Below, in pieces: positions 1 through 8,988 of a stretch of 64,000 nucleotides of DNA. Origin of the DNA: Streptococcus suis (GTDB lineage: Bacteria > Bacillota > Bacilli > Lactobacillales > Streptococcaceae); contig NZ_JAIMEP010000003.1 of assembly GCF_019794555.1 (NCBI RefSeq), forward strand, positions 83,202-147,201. The letters are read 5' to 3'. The notes under the pieces are model-generated. The model saw nothing but the letters and a program-made list of their open reading frames with translations, did not search any database and was not told the DNA's origin. Numbering within the stretch: position 1 is the first letter of the stretch; each line of letters opens with the position of its first letter. Both the position numbers and the translations under genes were made by a program.

Positions 1-952
1 CGCAGTCTGAACAAAAAATTTTGTCACGGAAGATACCTTTATTTAAGTGACTTTCTTGATGCATTAACTGATATCTACGCTCCTTCTCATGAAGTACTAA
101 TTCAAAATATTCTTTCGTAACAATTGGCTCGTGTGCATTTTCAATGATGTACTTATTGAGTTGTCCTTTGTTCCTTTTAGGATTCCTAGAGAATGCTTCA
201 CGATAAGTCTTCTGTAGGACAAGTCGACCAAAGTATGCTTCTTGCTTGAAGAATTCTCTGATACTTGCTACGGTAAATGGATTACCAAGCCTTGTTAAGA
301 CCTGCTCCTGATTGAGTTTATCAACTATCTGCTGTACCGAATCTCCATCCAGATACCATTTAAAGACTTTTCGAATAACTTTTGCCTCATTAGGTTCAAT
401 CTGATATTGCTCTCCATCCCAACGGTATCCATACATATCCTGTGGAGTATGTGGAATCCCTTTTTCAAATTTCTTTTGGACTCGCCATCTTATATTTTCA
501 CTCATGTTTTGAGACTCCTCCTGAGCTACTGAGGCAAGGAGGGTTAACATCAATTCTCCTTCTGAGCTAAGACTATCTATATTTTCTTTCTCAAAAGTAA
601 CACCAATATTTTTCAGACGTAATTGTCGAACAGTAGTTAGTAATTCAACTGTATTTCGACCAAATCGAGCAATTGACTTAGTGATAATCCTATCAATCTT
701 TCCATCATCACAATCCTTTAAAAGATTTTGAAAGCCTTGTCGATTACTTTGTTCTTTACCACTTATACCCTCATCATAATAAATCCCTACCAATTCCCAG
801 TCTGGATGTGCTTGTATCAAACGGTTATAGTAGCTAATCTGTGTTGACAGAGAATGATGAAGACGACTATCAGAAACCCTTGCGTATGCCGCAACCTTTA
901 ATTTTGGCTTACAGGGTGATTTTATGGGTTGTATTCTTCTAACTGTTCTCAA
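1..952 (-). CDS. Large serine recombinase, N-terminal 317 residues (runs off left edge)
   Basis: Phage-type large serine recombinase that would catalyse integration or excision. Translation from a TTG start at 952 (ribosome-binding site GGAG just upstream) gives a resolvase domain with the nucleophile in AAYARVS (Ser27), then LTLLASVAQEES, then a recombinase domain (about residues 165-265). The frame is still open at base 1, ending in FCSDC, the first half of the zinc ribbon, so the C-terminal part lies outside the window. The gene follows a SHOCT-like small ORF and the lysis module. A copy of the element's repeated promoter lies directly upstream. Whether this or the recombinase at 51-52 kb is the main integrase cannot be decided here. 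Confidence 0.93.
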   Translation of the reverse strand, partial: MRTVRRIQPIKSPCKPKLKVAAYARVSDSRLHHSLSTQISYYNRLIQAHPDWELVGIYYDEGISGKEQSNRQGFQNLLKDCDDGKIDRIITKSIARFGRNTVELLTTVRQLRLKNIGVTFEKENIDSLSSEGELMLTLLASVAQEESQNMSENIRWRVQKKFEKGIPHTPQDMYGYRWDGEQYQIEPNEAKVIRKVFKWYLDGDSVQQIVDKLNQEQVLTRLGNPFTVASIREFFKQEAYFGRLVLQKTYREAFSRNPKRNKGQLNKYIIENAHEPIVTKEYFELVLHEKERRYQLMHQESHLNKGIFRDKIFCSDC

Positions 953-971
953 ATTAATACACTCCTTTCGC

Positions 972-1008
972 TACTATATATCACTCTAAAAGAAAAAAAT
1001 ATCCAGTT
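972..1008 (-). promoter_or_regulatory. Promoter-like repeat, copy A (recombinase)
   Basis: On the minus strand ACTGGATAT is followed by TTTTAGAGTGATATA. The spacing from ACTGGA to the A/T-rich -10-like block (GATATA here, TAATAT in the others) is 19 nt, the same as in the copies at 17.9, 20.8, 26.7 and 27.0 kb. Read as a sigma-A promoter this gives -35 TGGATA, 17 nt, -10 near GATATA. Promoter function is inferred from conservation and position. Confidence 0.5.
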
Positions 1009-1009
1009 A

Positions 1010-1171
1010 TTAGGTCGATAATTGACTTATAAATGGTTGATATTTTTCAAGCATCAATTGCCTAAAAAGTTCAAATTCCTCAATAGTGATTGCTCCTTTA
1101 TTTAGAAGTACCTTTGCTTGTATCATTGTCAATTGATAGGTCATCTCATTATTAATTTTTTGAACGTCCAT
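1010..1171 (-). CDS. 53-aa SHOCT-like small protein
   Basis: Short ORF with ATG at 1171 behind a strong AGGAGG. The middle of the protein (LLNKGAITIEEFELFRQLML, about residues 21-40) has the pattern of the SHOCT (short C-terminal) domain: a helix, a Gly turn, I-T-x-E-E-F and a second helix. SHOCT motifs usually mediate oligomerisation or partner binding. No catalytic residues are visible. It lies 57 nt upstream of the serine recombinase, so a role as accessory partner of that enzyme is plausible but unproven. Its start region contains the dyad of regulatory motif copy 1. Confidence 0.7.
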   Translation of the reverse strand: MDVQKINNEMTYQLTMIQAKVLLNKGAITIEEFELFRQLMLEKYQPFISQLST

Positions 1172-1181
1172 ATTATCCTCC

Positions 1182-1217
1182 TACCTTACTAGGTAGGTTT
1201 GGGAGTAATTTTTCCGC
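1182..1217 (-). promoter_or_regulatory. Bipartite regulatory motif, copy 1
   Basis: On the minus strand GCGGAAAA (1217-1210) is followed by 14 nt and the dyad TACCTAGTAAGGTA (1195-1182), whose right arm runs into the AGGAGG of the 53-aa gene. In RNA, CCTACCT and AGGTAGG can pair and partly hide the ribosome-binding site. Three more copies with the same 14-nt spacing occur at 31.9-32.15 kb. The function (operator, phage promoter or RNA hairpin) is unknown. Confidence 0.6.
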
Positions 1218-1228
1218 ATTTTTTGAAA

Positions 1229-1267
1229 AAAAGCAAAAAAATAAAGCCTGATGTTTCCACCAGGCTT
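1229..1267 (-). terminator. Rho-independent terminator after endolysin
   Basis: Stem AAGCCTG / CAGGCTT (1244-1250 with 1261-1267), 10-nt loop, followed on the minus strand by a T-rich tract. It lies 10 nt after the endolysin stop and ends the late operon, so the recombinase pair needs its own promoter. Confidence 0.85.
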
Positions 1268-1276
1268 ATATCTTAA

Positions 1277-2746
1277 TTATGAAATTCTAAACCAACCTAC
1301 AACTTTACCAAGTTTAACTGTTCCAGTTGAATCGTAGAGTGAGCCATCCGCCATCCATTGACGTTTCACACGACGAGTAATTCCACCGCCACCAATTTCC
1401 AATTGGTCATTGATCCCGTTTTTATTATGGTCAGAATACCCATCAATATTCTGTTCCACACCATCAATACTTTTTCCATCTGAATCCGTCACACAGACAC
1501 CAATGTGACCATATACCAAACCATCCGTCTGAATGACATAAAAATCACCTGCTTTAGGATTCACACCCCAAGCATCGTAGATGACTTGGAAACCATTTGA
1601 TTTTGCTTTCTTCAAACAATCAATGGCATTAGTATAGGACATATTCTTTTCCGTAAGCTCTTGAACAATCTTATCCACCAAGGCAACACACTGTCCACCA
1701 TAAGGGTTAGATGGAACAGTCACCTTCTTACCGACCTTGGATAATGCTGACGCAACCACACGGCTTGCAACACTGGTTGGAATAGTGGTTGTTGTCCTTG
1801 AAGCTGCGTTGACCTTTAGAGTTTGTCCAACTCTTAAAATATCCGTTTTCTTCAAGCCATTTACCGCAAGAAGGGCATTAACTGTTAAACCAAACTTCCG
1901 AGCGATTCCATAATAAGTATCACCCTTCTGTGCTTGATAGGTCTGCTCACTATGGCCTTTAGTTGTTCCTTCTACATCCTGCTCAAGCACCCATGACTTG
2001 ATTCCATCAAGTAGATATGCTCTCTTACTGTTGGACTGGTGAGCATTTTTTACTTGGAGGATTTTGTAGGTGCGCCCCTTGACCCAGTTGGCGATTTTCT
2101 GACCAGTCTGATAATGAGTCGCATGAGGCAACACCCTAAGACTATCACCAACAAGATAGATTGGTTTTGAAAGAGTTCCTGAACTCCCAACGGTTGAACT
2201 GGGGGGCGATGGAACTATGGACTTGACTTCAACTCCTGTTATAGCTGATACAAGACCTTTCGCAATGTCCTCTTTCTTGTTCTCAAAAATCGCCATATCT
2301 TGTTCATTATCAATGAAGGCAATTTCCACCAAACGAAAGGTGTATCCACGACTTGCTGCTTGGTTGGCATTATAGAGCCAATCTACCTTCTTAATGCCAC
2401 GATTTTGGAAATATCGTGAAAGAAGAGATAGGATTGCCACATCTTCCTTATCCGCTTCTAAGGAAGATTGAATCAAGACTTCTGTACCTTTGGCACTACC
2501 ATTAAAGGCATTGAAGTGCAATTCAGTAATTGAGTCGTATCCCTTACCAATACTAGTAATACTCCGATAATCATAAACATTTTGTTCGGTAATAAAATCA
2601 ATCTGTTGTCCACTGTACTTAGACATTAACTTGGCTAATTCTCGAACCTTTCCCGCTTCTGTGATGCCTAGTTTGGCATTCACTGCTCCAGGATCATAGC
2701 CTGTTCGTCCCTGGCCATGACCACAAATGACTAGATGTTTTCCCAT
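1277..2746 (-). CDS. Phage endolysin: amidase, SH3-like, LysM and CHAP domains
   Basis: Peptidoglycan hydrolase for lysis and phage release. Residues about 1-170 look like an N-acetylmuramoyl-L-alanine amidase (start GKHLVICGHGQGRTGYDPGA, later ELHFNAF and RLVEIAFIDN). Residues about 196-265 resemble an SH3-type cell-wall domain (VKGRTYKI). A LysM repeat follows (QKGDTYYGIARKFGLTVNAL). The C-terminal 165 residues form a CHAP domain with Cys in GGQCVALVD and His in YGHIGVCV. Two catalytic domains with two binding modules make it larger than most streptococcal endolysins. The ATG follows GAGGTGAT. It is the last gene of the late operon, just after the holin. Confidence 0.92.
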   Translation of the reverse strand: MGKHLVICGHGQGRTGYDPGAVNAKLGITEAGKVRELAKLMSKYSGQQIDFITEQNVYDYRSITSIGKGYDSITELHFNAFNGSAKGTEVLIQSSLEADKEDVAILSLLSRYFQNRGIKKVDWLYNANQAASRGYTFRLVEIAFIDNEQDMAIFENKKEDIAKGLVSAITGVEVKSIVPSPPSSTVGSSGTLSKPIYLVGDSLRVLPHATHYQTGQKIANWVKGRTYKILQVKNAHQSNSKRAYLLDGIKSWVLEQDVEGTTKGHSEQTYQAQKGDTYYGIARKFGLTVNALLAVNGLKKTDILRVGQTLKVNAASRTTTTIPTSVASRVVASALSKVGKKVTVPSNPYGGQCVALVDKIVQELTEKNMSYTNAIDCLKKAKSNGFQVIYDAWGVNPKAGDFYVIQTDGLVYGHIGVCVTDSDGKSIDGVEQNIDGYSDHNKNGINDQLEIGGGGITRRVKRQWMADGSLYDSTGTVKLGKVVGWFRIS

Positions 2747-2752
2747 ATCTTA

Positions 2753-3148
2753 TCACCTCTCGTTGATTTGTTTTAAAATTGCTTGTAGTTTCTCAGGTAT
2801 TGGTAGACCAATTCGAACGGTATTTTCTAAGATACTTAACCCCTCATTACTGAGATAAAAGAAAATGACCATGGTTCGAATTGTTCCACCCTGCTTGATG
2901 ATTGCAGTATCAATCATATGACCTAATGAAACTAAAAATAAAATGGCTATCTTTTTAAAGATGCCACGAAAACCGATACTGCTTGACAATTGTTTCTCTA
3001 CAACTGCCGCAAAAATTCCTGTTAGATAGTCAATAATAATGAAGACAAGTAGGGCATACAGGATACCATCCAACTCTCCAAATAGACTACCAATCAAGCC
3101 TCCAATCATGGAAAATAAAATCTTATTAAGTGTTAACAATTCCTTCAT
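2753..3148 (-). CDS. Phage holin
   Basis: 131-aa hydrophobic protein with three or four predicted membrane segments (around residues 10-25, 29-48, 66-85 and 90-107) and a charged C-terminal tail (EKLQAILKQINER). It resembles the toxin-secretion/phage-lysis holin family of Gram-positive phages, whose members open the membrane so that the endolysin reaches the wall. It lies 6 nt upstream of the endolysin gene and overlaps the preceding ORF by 23 nt, which suggests coupled translation. Confidence 0.88.
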   Translation of the reverse strand: MKELLTLNKILFSMIGGLIGSLFGELDGILYALLVFIIIDYLTGIFAAVVEKQLSSSIGFRGIFKKIAILFLVSLGHMIDTAIIKQGGTIRTMVIFFYLSNEGLSILENTVRIGLPIPEKLQAILKQINER

Positions 3149-3494
3149 CGGTCACCTCACTTTCTACTGAACCTCCCTGCACAATGGTAGGGTCTGACCA
3201 ATCTGGTTGACCGTTCTCATCAAACCGCATCAGATAAAAACAATCATGGAATAAATCAGAAAGATTCAGAGTTAATGTGGTACTGCCCCACTGATTAAAT
3301 GCCCAAACTGTTTCTGTTGTAACTAACTGGCGCTTTCCATTTTTAATGGCAGGTCGCCTTACTTCTTCAAGATACATGTAAAAATCCTGCTCTGCGGTCT
3401 TACAACGTATGAACTCTCCGTTCTTACGCATGTAAGCGAGAGCTGTCTCCAAATCAAACGGTTCTGTTACTTTGTCAATATTGAGTAGTGCCAT
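3126..3494 (-). CDS. Phage protein of unknown function between tail spike and holin
   Basis: 122 aa, soluble, no signal peptide. It starts MALLNIDKVTEPFDLETAL, carries a charged-aromatic middle (DFYMYLEEVRR, VWAFNQWGS) and ends in an acidic, Ser/Val-rich tail. The pattern of an early ALxxMRKNGEFIR strand-helix and a late LSDLFHDCFYLM block recalls the small DUF2829/Tad2 fold, but the match is weak. A tail-associated or late accessory protein is equally possible. The 3' end overlaps the holin start by 23 nt. Reliable as a gene, unassigned in function. Confidence 0.75.
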   Translation of the reverse strand: MALLNIDKVTEPFDLETALAYMRKNGEFIRCKTAEQDFYMYLEEVRRPAIKNGKRQLVTTETVWAFNQWGSTTLTLNLSDLFHDCFYLMRFDENGQPDWSDPTIVQGGSVESEVTDEGIVNT

Positions 3495-3499
3495 AGCAA

Positions 3500-3706
3500 C
3501 TAATCTCCTTTCTCTTCTTCAGGTTTTGTCTGAACTTCTAACAACTCAGTCAATTCCTGTTTTTCTTTTCGCAATTGACTAAGCTCCTCATCCCTTTCCA
3601 CCAATTGGATGGCAATGAGGTTCTTAGCGGTGATTTCATCAGATAGCTTTGTGACAAGCTCCTGAATAGTTAGCTTTAGTGATTGGTTGATTTGTTCTAG
3701 ATTCAT
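3500..3706 (-). CDS. Small coiled-coil phage protein
   Basis: 68 aa, almost entirely heptad-like helix rich in Leu, Glu and Lys (QELVTKLSDEITAKNL, ELSQLRKEKQELTELL), ending EEEKGD. It sits between the tail spike and the 122-aa ORF with gaps of 5 and 12 nt, in the usual place of small streptococcal phage ORFs upstream of holins. Function unknown. The ATG follows AAGGAG. Confidence 0.7.
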   Translation of the reverse strand: MNLEQINQSLKLTIQELVTKLSDEITAKNLIAIQLVERDEELSQLRKEKQELTELLEVQTKPEEEKGD

Positions 3707-3718
3707 CCGTGAACTCCT

Positions 3719-6700
3719 TTATTTAATCGTATCCCATGTCAAGATGACATCACCTCGACCTGTGATGTTTACTAAGTGTTTAAAATTGTGGTTGAATTGA
3801 TGAAGAACATCTTTCAAACTTACGTATGTTGTACCGTTTCGATAGATGCGGATATCTCCGATATTCAAAATTGAACTTGGTCGGTCAGATGCTTTAAAGG
3901 CATCAATACTCAGTCGGTTAGGCAACGTTACTATTTCCCAACCATCTGGATTGGTATATGGAGCACTAGCTAAACGTACCTTATCGCCTACCACATCAAT
4001 TTGGTCGGTATCTGTACCGTTCCATGCTCGAATTCCTACAAAGCCACCGTCATTGGCATTCCAGTTGTTCCATCGATTGGAACCGATAATGGTTACACCA
4101 CATGGCTTGCCGTTTGAGGTACCTGTTTCAAATGAAACCCACTGGTGAGGATAACCACTAACCTCACGAGAAATGGATGGAGAGTTTGTAAAGAACTTAA
4201 TGTTTCCAAGTGACAGATTGATTTTCATGGCTCCGTTGATTGCTGACAAAATACCTCCAGAAATTTTGTTGGCAGATAGGGTCACTGCCTGCACTTGGGT
4301 TATGAAGGCTGATTTGGCAAATAACTGCTTGAGATAAGCTTCTGTAGCCATAAACTTGGTAAAGAAAGCTTGGTCAACCTTTATCTTATCCGCAGTAATG
4401 GCTTCTGCTCCAATTCGAGCTGCTGAGATGATGCCTGACGTAATCTTGCCTGCATCAAGACTGGCAATCTTACCGCTCGCTATCACACCATCTTGGATAT
4501 AGGTAGTGCCAGTAATTTGAACGAGTTTTCCATCAATCTTGACTGTGCCATCCTTATTAAGATTGAGCTGACTCAGGACTGTCCCTGCACTGGTCAGATT
4601 TCGAACCGACCACGCCCCTGCAAGTGTTGAAACCTGCGTTTGAATGGCATTTACTGTCGCCGTTGTTGCTCGACTTGTTTCTAGATTGCCAACTCGTGTC
4701 ACAATCCCAGTAGCCGTTTGAACAACCTGACTGATTTGATTGGTGTGATCTCCAATTGTTCGAGTGTGACTACTTACAGTATCCCGCACTTCATGAAAGG
4801 CGGTTACTGTCGTAAAGTCGTCTAATGACGGTGTCCAGTAGTCTGGAAAAATATCACCAGTTGATACCATTAAGGCTCTCACATGGAACTTACCAGTTTT
4901 AACCCCATCAACTCTGACTTGAAGTTCAAATCCTTTAGAATGTTGGTACATCTCTTGAGTGACGGTGGCGGTCAGTTTTATCAAGCGATAGTTGTTACCC
5001 GTTGTCAGATTGCTGCTCCATTTATTGTAGAAAGGGTGATACAAATTCCAGTTGGTCCATGTCCAAACATTTTGACTATCCAATATTGGACCTTGAAGTT
5101 TCATAGTACGAGTCGTTACAGCAGGGTCAAAGGTAATCTCATCCGCTGAGACATGAACATATAAATGAACTTTTGACCCAACATAAATTCCACTACTATC
5201 CCCAAATTGCACTCTTCCTAATGATGCTATCCAGTTACTACTCACATTTATCGTCTGATAAGCACTCCATCTATCCGAAGTACCAGCTATCAAGTTGCGT
5301 TGCGAAACTGAGGTAGGGATTCTGCTTTCCGTTTGACTGATTCGTTGAGTAAAACTATCAGAGGTGGTTCTAACCAAATTCTGCACACTAGTTGTCGTCG
5401 CATAGGGTTGGAGAGAACTGCTGGTTAGATAGCCACGACCAGAAATATTGGAATCAACCTGAGACTTGGTTTGGTAACCTTTTGAGTTAATGGCAGATTC
5501 AACTTGAGTACTTGTAAGTCGTTGTTCAATTTGTCCAGCCTGAGTTCGGATAGAAGTTTCTGCACTTGCTACTCGACTAGTCAAGTTATTAAAATCAGTT
5601 CTTGCGACTTTCTGTGAGATGGCATCATTGGCAATCCGTAAATCTGCCTTGGTTTGGGTAATCTGACTAGCGTTTGTGTTGGCCTTAGCCAAGGCATTAT
5701 CAGCGGTTGTTTTTACCCCTTCAAGAACTGTCTTATCAGCCTTAAGCAAGATGGATTGCTGTGTTTGTTGGATGGATGTAGTATGTCCTTCAACTATTCG
5801 TTTTACTGTATTAAAGTCTGTTTGACTAACCTTTGAGGATACATCCGAAACTAATTGTCGAATCTGTGTCTCACTACTAGAAATCTTTCCATTTGTCTCG
5901 GTTAATCTTGTAGAAACCTGCTCCACACCAGAAGCCGTTTGAGTGATGAGTGTCCGTTGGGCGGTCAATTCTCCAGCAATATCTGCTGGGTTTTCTGAAT
6001 ACCCTGTATCCAGTGAGCTTTTTGCGACTTTCAATCCTGCCACATAGAATTTATTGCCATTTGGGATAGTGCTGCCATTGTACTCCGTTCGAAATTGGAG
6101 TGAACCATCAGATATGACATGAACTGTTTTCCAGTAGCGTTTCCAGTCACTTGTGACGGATATAATATCGTCCGATTCCCTCACCCTTGCCACTGGAGCA
6201 CGATAGACACTAGAACCGGACCAAATCGCTGAAACTTTGATGGAAGAAAGTGGCTGATTCGCTTTGGCATAAAAGCTAAAAGTAATGACATCTCCTGCTT
6301 TCACAACAATATTCTGATGACTTCCGTTATAACCCGATTGGGTCGAACGAACTACTAGTCCCCTAAAATGCTCTGTTTCAGTGGACCAATTGTTTCCTAA
6401 ATGCCAGGCATTTCCTTTATTCGACCAATCACGTGTACCAGTCATCAAATTTAGGCCATCTAGGCTAGTTGGAATTTTCGCATCTACCTGACTGATTTCA
6501 GTTGTTATGCGATTCCCCAATTGCGTAATAGATGACTCGGCAGTTTCGATTCTCTGTTTTGCTTGGTTAAAATCACTGGTTTTAACACGCTGGGAAATTT
6601 GGTCTGCTTGCACTTGAATCATGGATTCTGCACCGGTTACTCGACCAGTCAGACTATCCACCAGTTGCTTACTCGCAAGAAGTTTTATATCCTCCTTGGT

Positions 6701-8266
6701 TTGCGAGAGACTTGTACTTACAGTAGCCAACTGTCCACTCAACAGTGATTTTGCTACATCAACCAATCGACTGGCTTCAGAGATAGCTTGTGATTTAGCT
6801 GTCGCAATCTTTGTCTCTGTCTGACTACGCTCCGTTGAAGTCAATCGGTTAGCTTCTTTAATGGCATCAAGCTTGGCTTGTTCTGCTCTTCTGATGGCTT
6901 CTGTGGCCCCAGTTTGAGCCTGTTCTGCCTTCAGTTTGGCTTCTGTGGCTAGGTTGGTGTTTACCGCAGCCTTTGCCAATAAATCACGAGTTGTGCGTTG
7001 CTGCTCCTCTTCCTGTTGTCGCATCTGTTGGTGAAGAGTTGAGAGTTCACTGTCAATGCTAGCCTTTAATCGATCCGCATAGACCTCCCCATGACTTTGA
7101 GCCTGTTCGATAGCGGTATCGATGGCTACTTGACGTTTCTCAAATTCCGCATCAAAGGCTCTGTTGGCATTCTCAAGGGCAATTTCAACGGCAACATCCT
7201 CACTCCGCTTATTCCCATCAAGGAGATTATTTGCTAGTGTTGTTAGGCTACCGCCAGTTTTACCTGTTCCGATACTTGCCTTATCATCAAATGTGATAGA
7301 ACGGTAATTCTTAGCTAAAGGATCATAATCATAAGCGATGGCTTTCTTCCTCACATCAATCCCGTGTAGCTTGCTTTTTAAAGTTACGGTATCGCCTAGA
7401 TGAACCGTTTGACCATCTAACTCAAATGCCTCAATGATGATGGCATCTTTTGGCTTATCAATTCCCTCTAAGCGAAACTTGCTACTAGCCCACTCTATTA
7501 ACTCTTGACGAGATCTGAGGTTATTATTGGTATAGGTCACTTCATTGATGAAAGGATAGGTGTTTATCAATGGACTGTCTAGAGTGACTTGAAGTACAGT
7601 CTCCCTATCCTGCCCCTCTTGTTTAAAGCTTGAAGTGGCATGGATACGAGTGATAATCTGTGAACTTTCTTTGGTTCGCTGATACTTTTTCAAATTGTAG
7701 TGAGTAGAGATGACTACCCCACGGTCTTGTCCTCGCTCACTCTTAATTGATAAGGCAAGGTTATCACGAACCAGTTCTCCCTCCCAAGTACCAAGGATAG
7801 AATGTTTACCATCCAGTAGTGTGGAGTAAAGCGTCTGTTCCTTGTCTGTTGTATAGGTTCTGTTCTTGACAATATCACTTGTAAAAGAAAAATCTCCCAG
7901 TGGAGACTTGCTTGCCATGACCATGCTTGATAAGGCAGTTGCACACGGTACCTGTTCACACCTAAATGGCGATACCAACCTAGTCATGACGTCATCTGAT
8001 ATATGATAGGCCACAACTTCAAGACTGGTGTCCCCTTCGATGACTTGCTTTATCCGAAACAACTGATGTCCCAATACTGGAACTGGGCTACGAACGAGGT
8101 AGTCCTCTTTTAACTCTCGAAATAGTCCGCTGTCTGTGATCGGATAGGTAAAGTTCAGGACAAAAACCCCATTCAAGGTTTCTTTAACGCTTGCCTTAAT
8201 GGTCTCTTGGAGTGGTTTACCATGCCATTTTGCCGTTCGAACGGTTTTGTCTAATAAAGATAGCAC
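3719..8266 (-). CDS. Tail spike / Tal receptor-binding protein (1515 aa)
   Basis: The first ~330 residues resemble the N-terminal baseplate-hub domain of siphovirus Tal proteins. Next comes a long Ala/Gln/Glu coiled coil (about 350-600), a galactose-binding-like jelly-roll (about 605-765, starting LNLMTGTRDW), a second coiled coil with repeated S-E-S/T-Q-I units, another such module (about 990-1150, RNLIAGTSDRW), and a C-terminal gp58-like region. It likely contacts the host surface and forms the tip. I place the start at GTG 8266: it overlaps the Dit stop (TAGTG), has GGGGGTGG about 6 nt upstream and gives MLSLLDK. A TTG at 8281 is in frame but poorly placed. Confidence 0.87.
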   Translation of the reverse strand: MLSLLDKTVRTAKWHGKPLQETIKASVKETLNGVFVLNFTYPITDSGLFRELKEDYLVRSPVPVLGHQLFRIKQVIEGDTSLEVVAYHISDDVMTRLVSPFRCEQVPCATALSSMVMASKSPLGDFSFTSDIVKNRTYTTDKEQTLYSTLLDGKHSILGTWEGELVRDNLALSIKSERGQDRGVVISTHYNLKKYQRTKESSQIITRIHATSSFKQEGQDRETVLQVTLDSPLINTYPFINEVTYTNNNLRSRQELIEWASSKFRLEGIDKPKDAIIIEAFELDGQTVHLGDTVTLKSKLHGIDVRKKAIAYDYDPLAKNYRSITFDDKASIGTGKTGGSLTTLANNLLDGNKRSEDVAVEIALENANRAFDAEFEKRQVAIDTAIEQAQSHGEVYADRLKASIDSELSTLHQQMRQQEEEQQRTTRDLLAKAAVNTNLATEAKLKAEQAQTGATEAIRRAEQAKLDAIKEANRLTSTERSQTETKIATAKSQAISEASRLVDVAKSLLSGQLATVSTSLSQTKEDIKLLASKQLVDSLTGRVTGAESMIQVQADQISQRVKTSDFNQAKQRIETAESSITQLGNRITTEISQVDAKIPTSLDGLNLMTGTRDWSNKGNAWHLGNNWSTETEHFRGLVVRSTQSGYNGSHQNIVVKAGDVITFSFYAKANQPLSSIKVSAIWSGSSVYRAPVARVRESDDIISVTSDWKRYWKTVHVISDGSLQFRTEYNGSTIPNGNKFYVAGLKVAKSSLDTGYSENPADIAGELTAQRTLITQTASGVEQVSTRLTETNGKISSSETQIRQLVSDVSSKVSQTDFNTVKRIVEGHTTSIQQTQQSILLKADKTVLEGVKTTADNALAKANTNASQITQTKADLRIANDAISQKVARTDFNNLTSRVASAETSIRTQAGQIEQRLTSTQVESAINSKGYQTKSQVDSNISGRGYLTSSSLQPYATTTSVQNLVRTTSDSFTQRISQTESRIPTSVSQRNLIAGTSDRWSAYQTINVSSNWIASLGRVQFGDSSGIYVGSKVHLYVHVSADEITFDPAVTTRTMKLQGPILDSQNVWTWTNWNLYHPFYNKWSSNLTTGNNYRLIKLTATVTQEMYQHSKGFELQVRVDGVKTGKFHVRALMVSTGDIFPDYWTPSLDDFTTVTAFHEVRDTVSSHTRTIGDHTNQISQVVQTATGIVTRVGNLETSRATTATVNAIQTQVSTLAGAWSVRNLTSAGTVLSQLNLNKDGTVKIDGKLVQITGTTYIQDGVIASGKIASLDAGKITSGIISAARIGAEAITADKIKVDQAFFTKFMATEAYLKQLFAKSAFITQVQAVTLSANKISGGILSAINGAMKINLSLGNIKFFTNSPSISREVSGYPHQWVSFETGTSNGKPCGVTIIGSNRWNNWNANDGGFVGIRAWNGTDTDQIDVVGDKVRLASAPYTNPDGWEIVTLPNRLSIDAFKASDRPSSILNIGDIRIYRNGTTYVSLKDVLHQFNHNFKHLVNITGRGDVILTWDTIK

Positions 8267-8988
8267 TATGCCCACCCCCAATTCGTTTCTATTGTTAATG
8301 ATGTGATGCCAGAACCTAAGACAACTCCAACTGTGTCATTTCTGCCTGCATCTATGGTAATGAAATCGCCAGACCATTTTACAGGCTGACCTCTTTGTGT
8401 CTTAAAACTTGGCTGACTAGGATTATTGTCCATAACAAGTGTTTCCTGTAATCGCTCCAAGCGGATGACATCATCCCCAATCGTAAAGCTAGTTTCACTA
8501 CTTGAGTTGCCACTTATGGTAATCTTTGGAAAAGCTATGGCTGAACCTTGACTTCTCAAAGTACCACTAGTCCTAAACACCTGCGAGGTCGTCGTTTTGA
8601 ACCACTTGGTTGGGTGACAAGAAAAAGAAACCTTAAGCTCATACACACCCAGCTTATCCTTTTGAACTGGAGTATGGTGAACCTTGTAACACCAAAATCG
8701 TATGGTATTGAAACTAGCGTTCTCAAGCCAAAAACCTTCTTTCAAAAATAGCTTCAAAAAGGAAAACAACTGTTCTTCACTAGGTTTTACAAGATAGAGG
8801 GTGTAGCTCAGTTCCATGACACTTCTGCGAGGATTGGTTTGAAGAACCGCTCCTGACAGGCCTTGGTGTTCTATCAATTGCGTCTTACTTTCACTTACTG
8901 TGATTGAAGGACTATCTTCCACGATTACCTTAAAAGGAAAAGAACTCGTGGACACTCCATCAATGGTTAATGCATTATGTTTAATCAT
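8266..8988 (-). CDS. Distal tail protein (Dit)
   Basis: 240 aa. The N-terminal half (MIKHNALTIDGVSTSSFPFK) shows the strand pattern of the Dit ring domain of siphovirus baseplates, followed by a galectin-like half with NPSQPSFK and TIDAGRND. Dit forms the ring joining the tail tube to the Tal hub. It sits between tape measure and Tal, the expected order, with a 4-nt ATGA overlap with the upstream gene and a 1-nt overlap with Tal, so the three genes are likely translated in a coupled way. Confidence 0.88.
   Translation of the reverse strand: MIKHNALTIDGVSTSSFPFKVIVEDSPSITVSESKTQLIEHQGLSGAVLQTNPRRSVMELSYTLYLVKPSEEQLFSFLKLFLKEGFWLENASFNTIRFWCYKVHHTPVQKDKLGVYELKVSFSCHPTKWFKTTTSQVFRTSGTLRSQGSAIAFPKITISGNSSSETSFTIGDDVIRLERLQETLVMDNNPSQPSFKTQRGQPVKWSGDFITIDAGRNDTVGVVLGSGITSLTIETNWGWA

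Noticed and set aside
3719..8266. Diversity-generating retroelement acting on the tail spike
   Set aside because: No reverse transcriptase or template/variable repeat pair seen near the gene.
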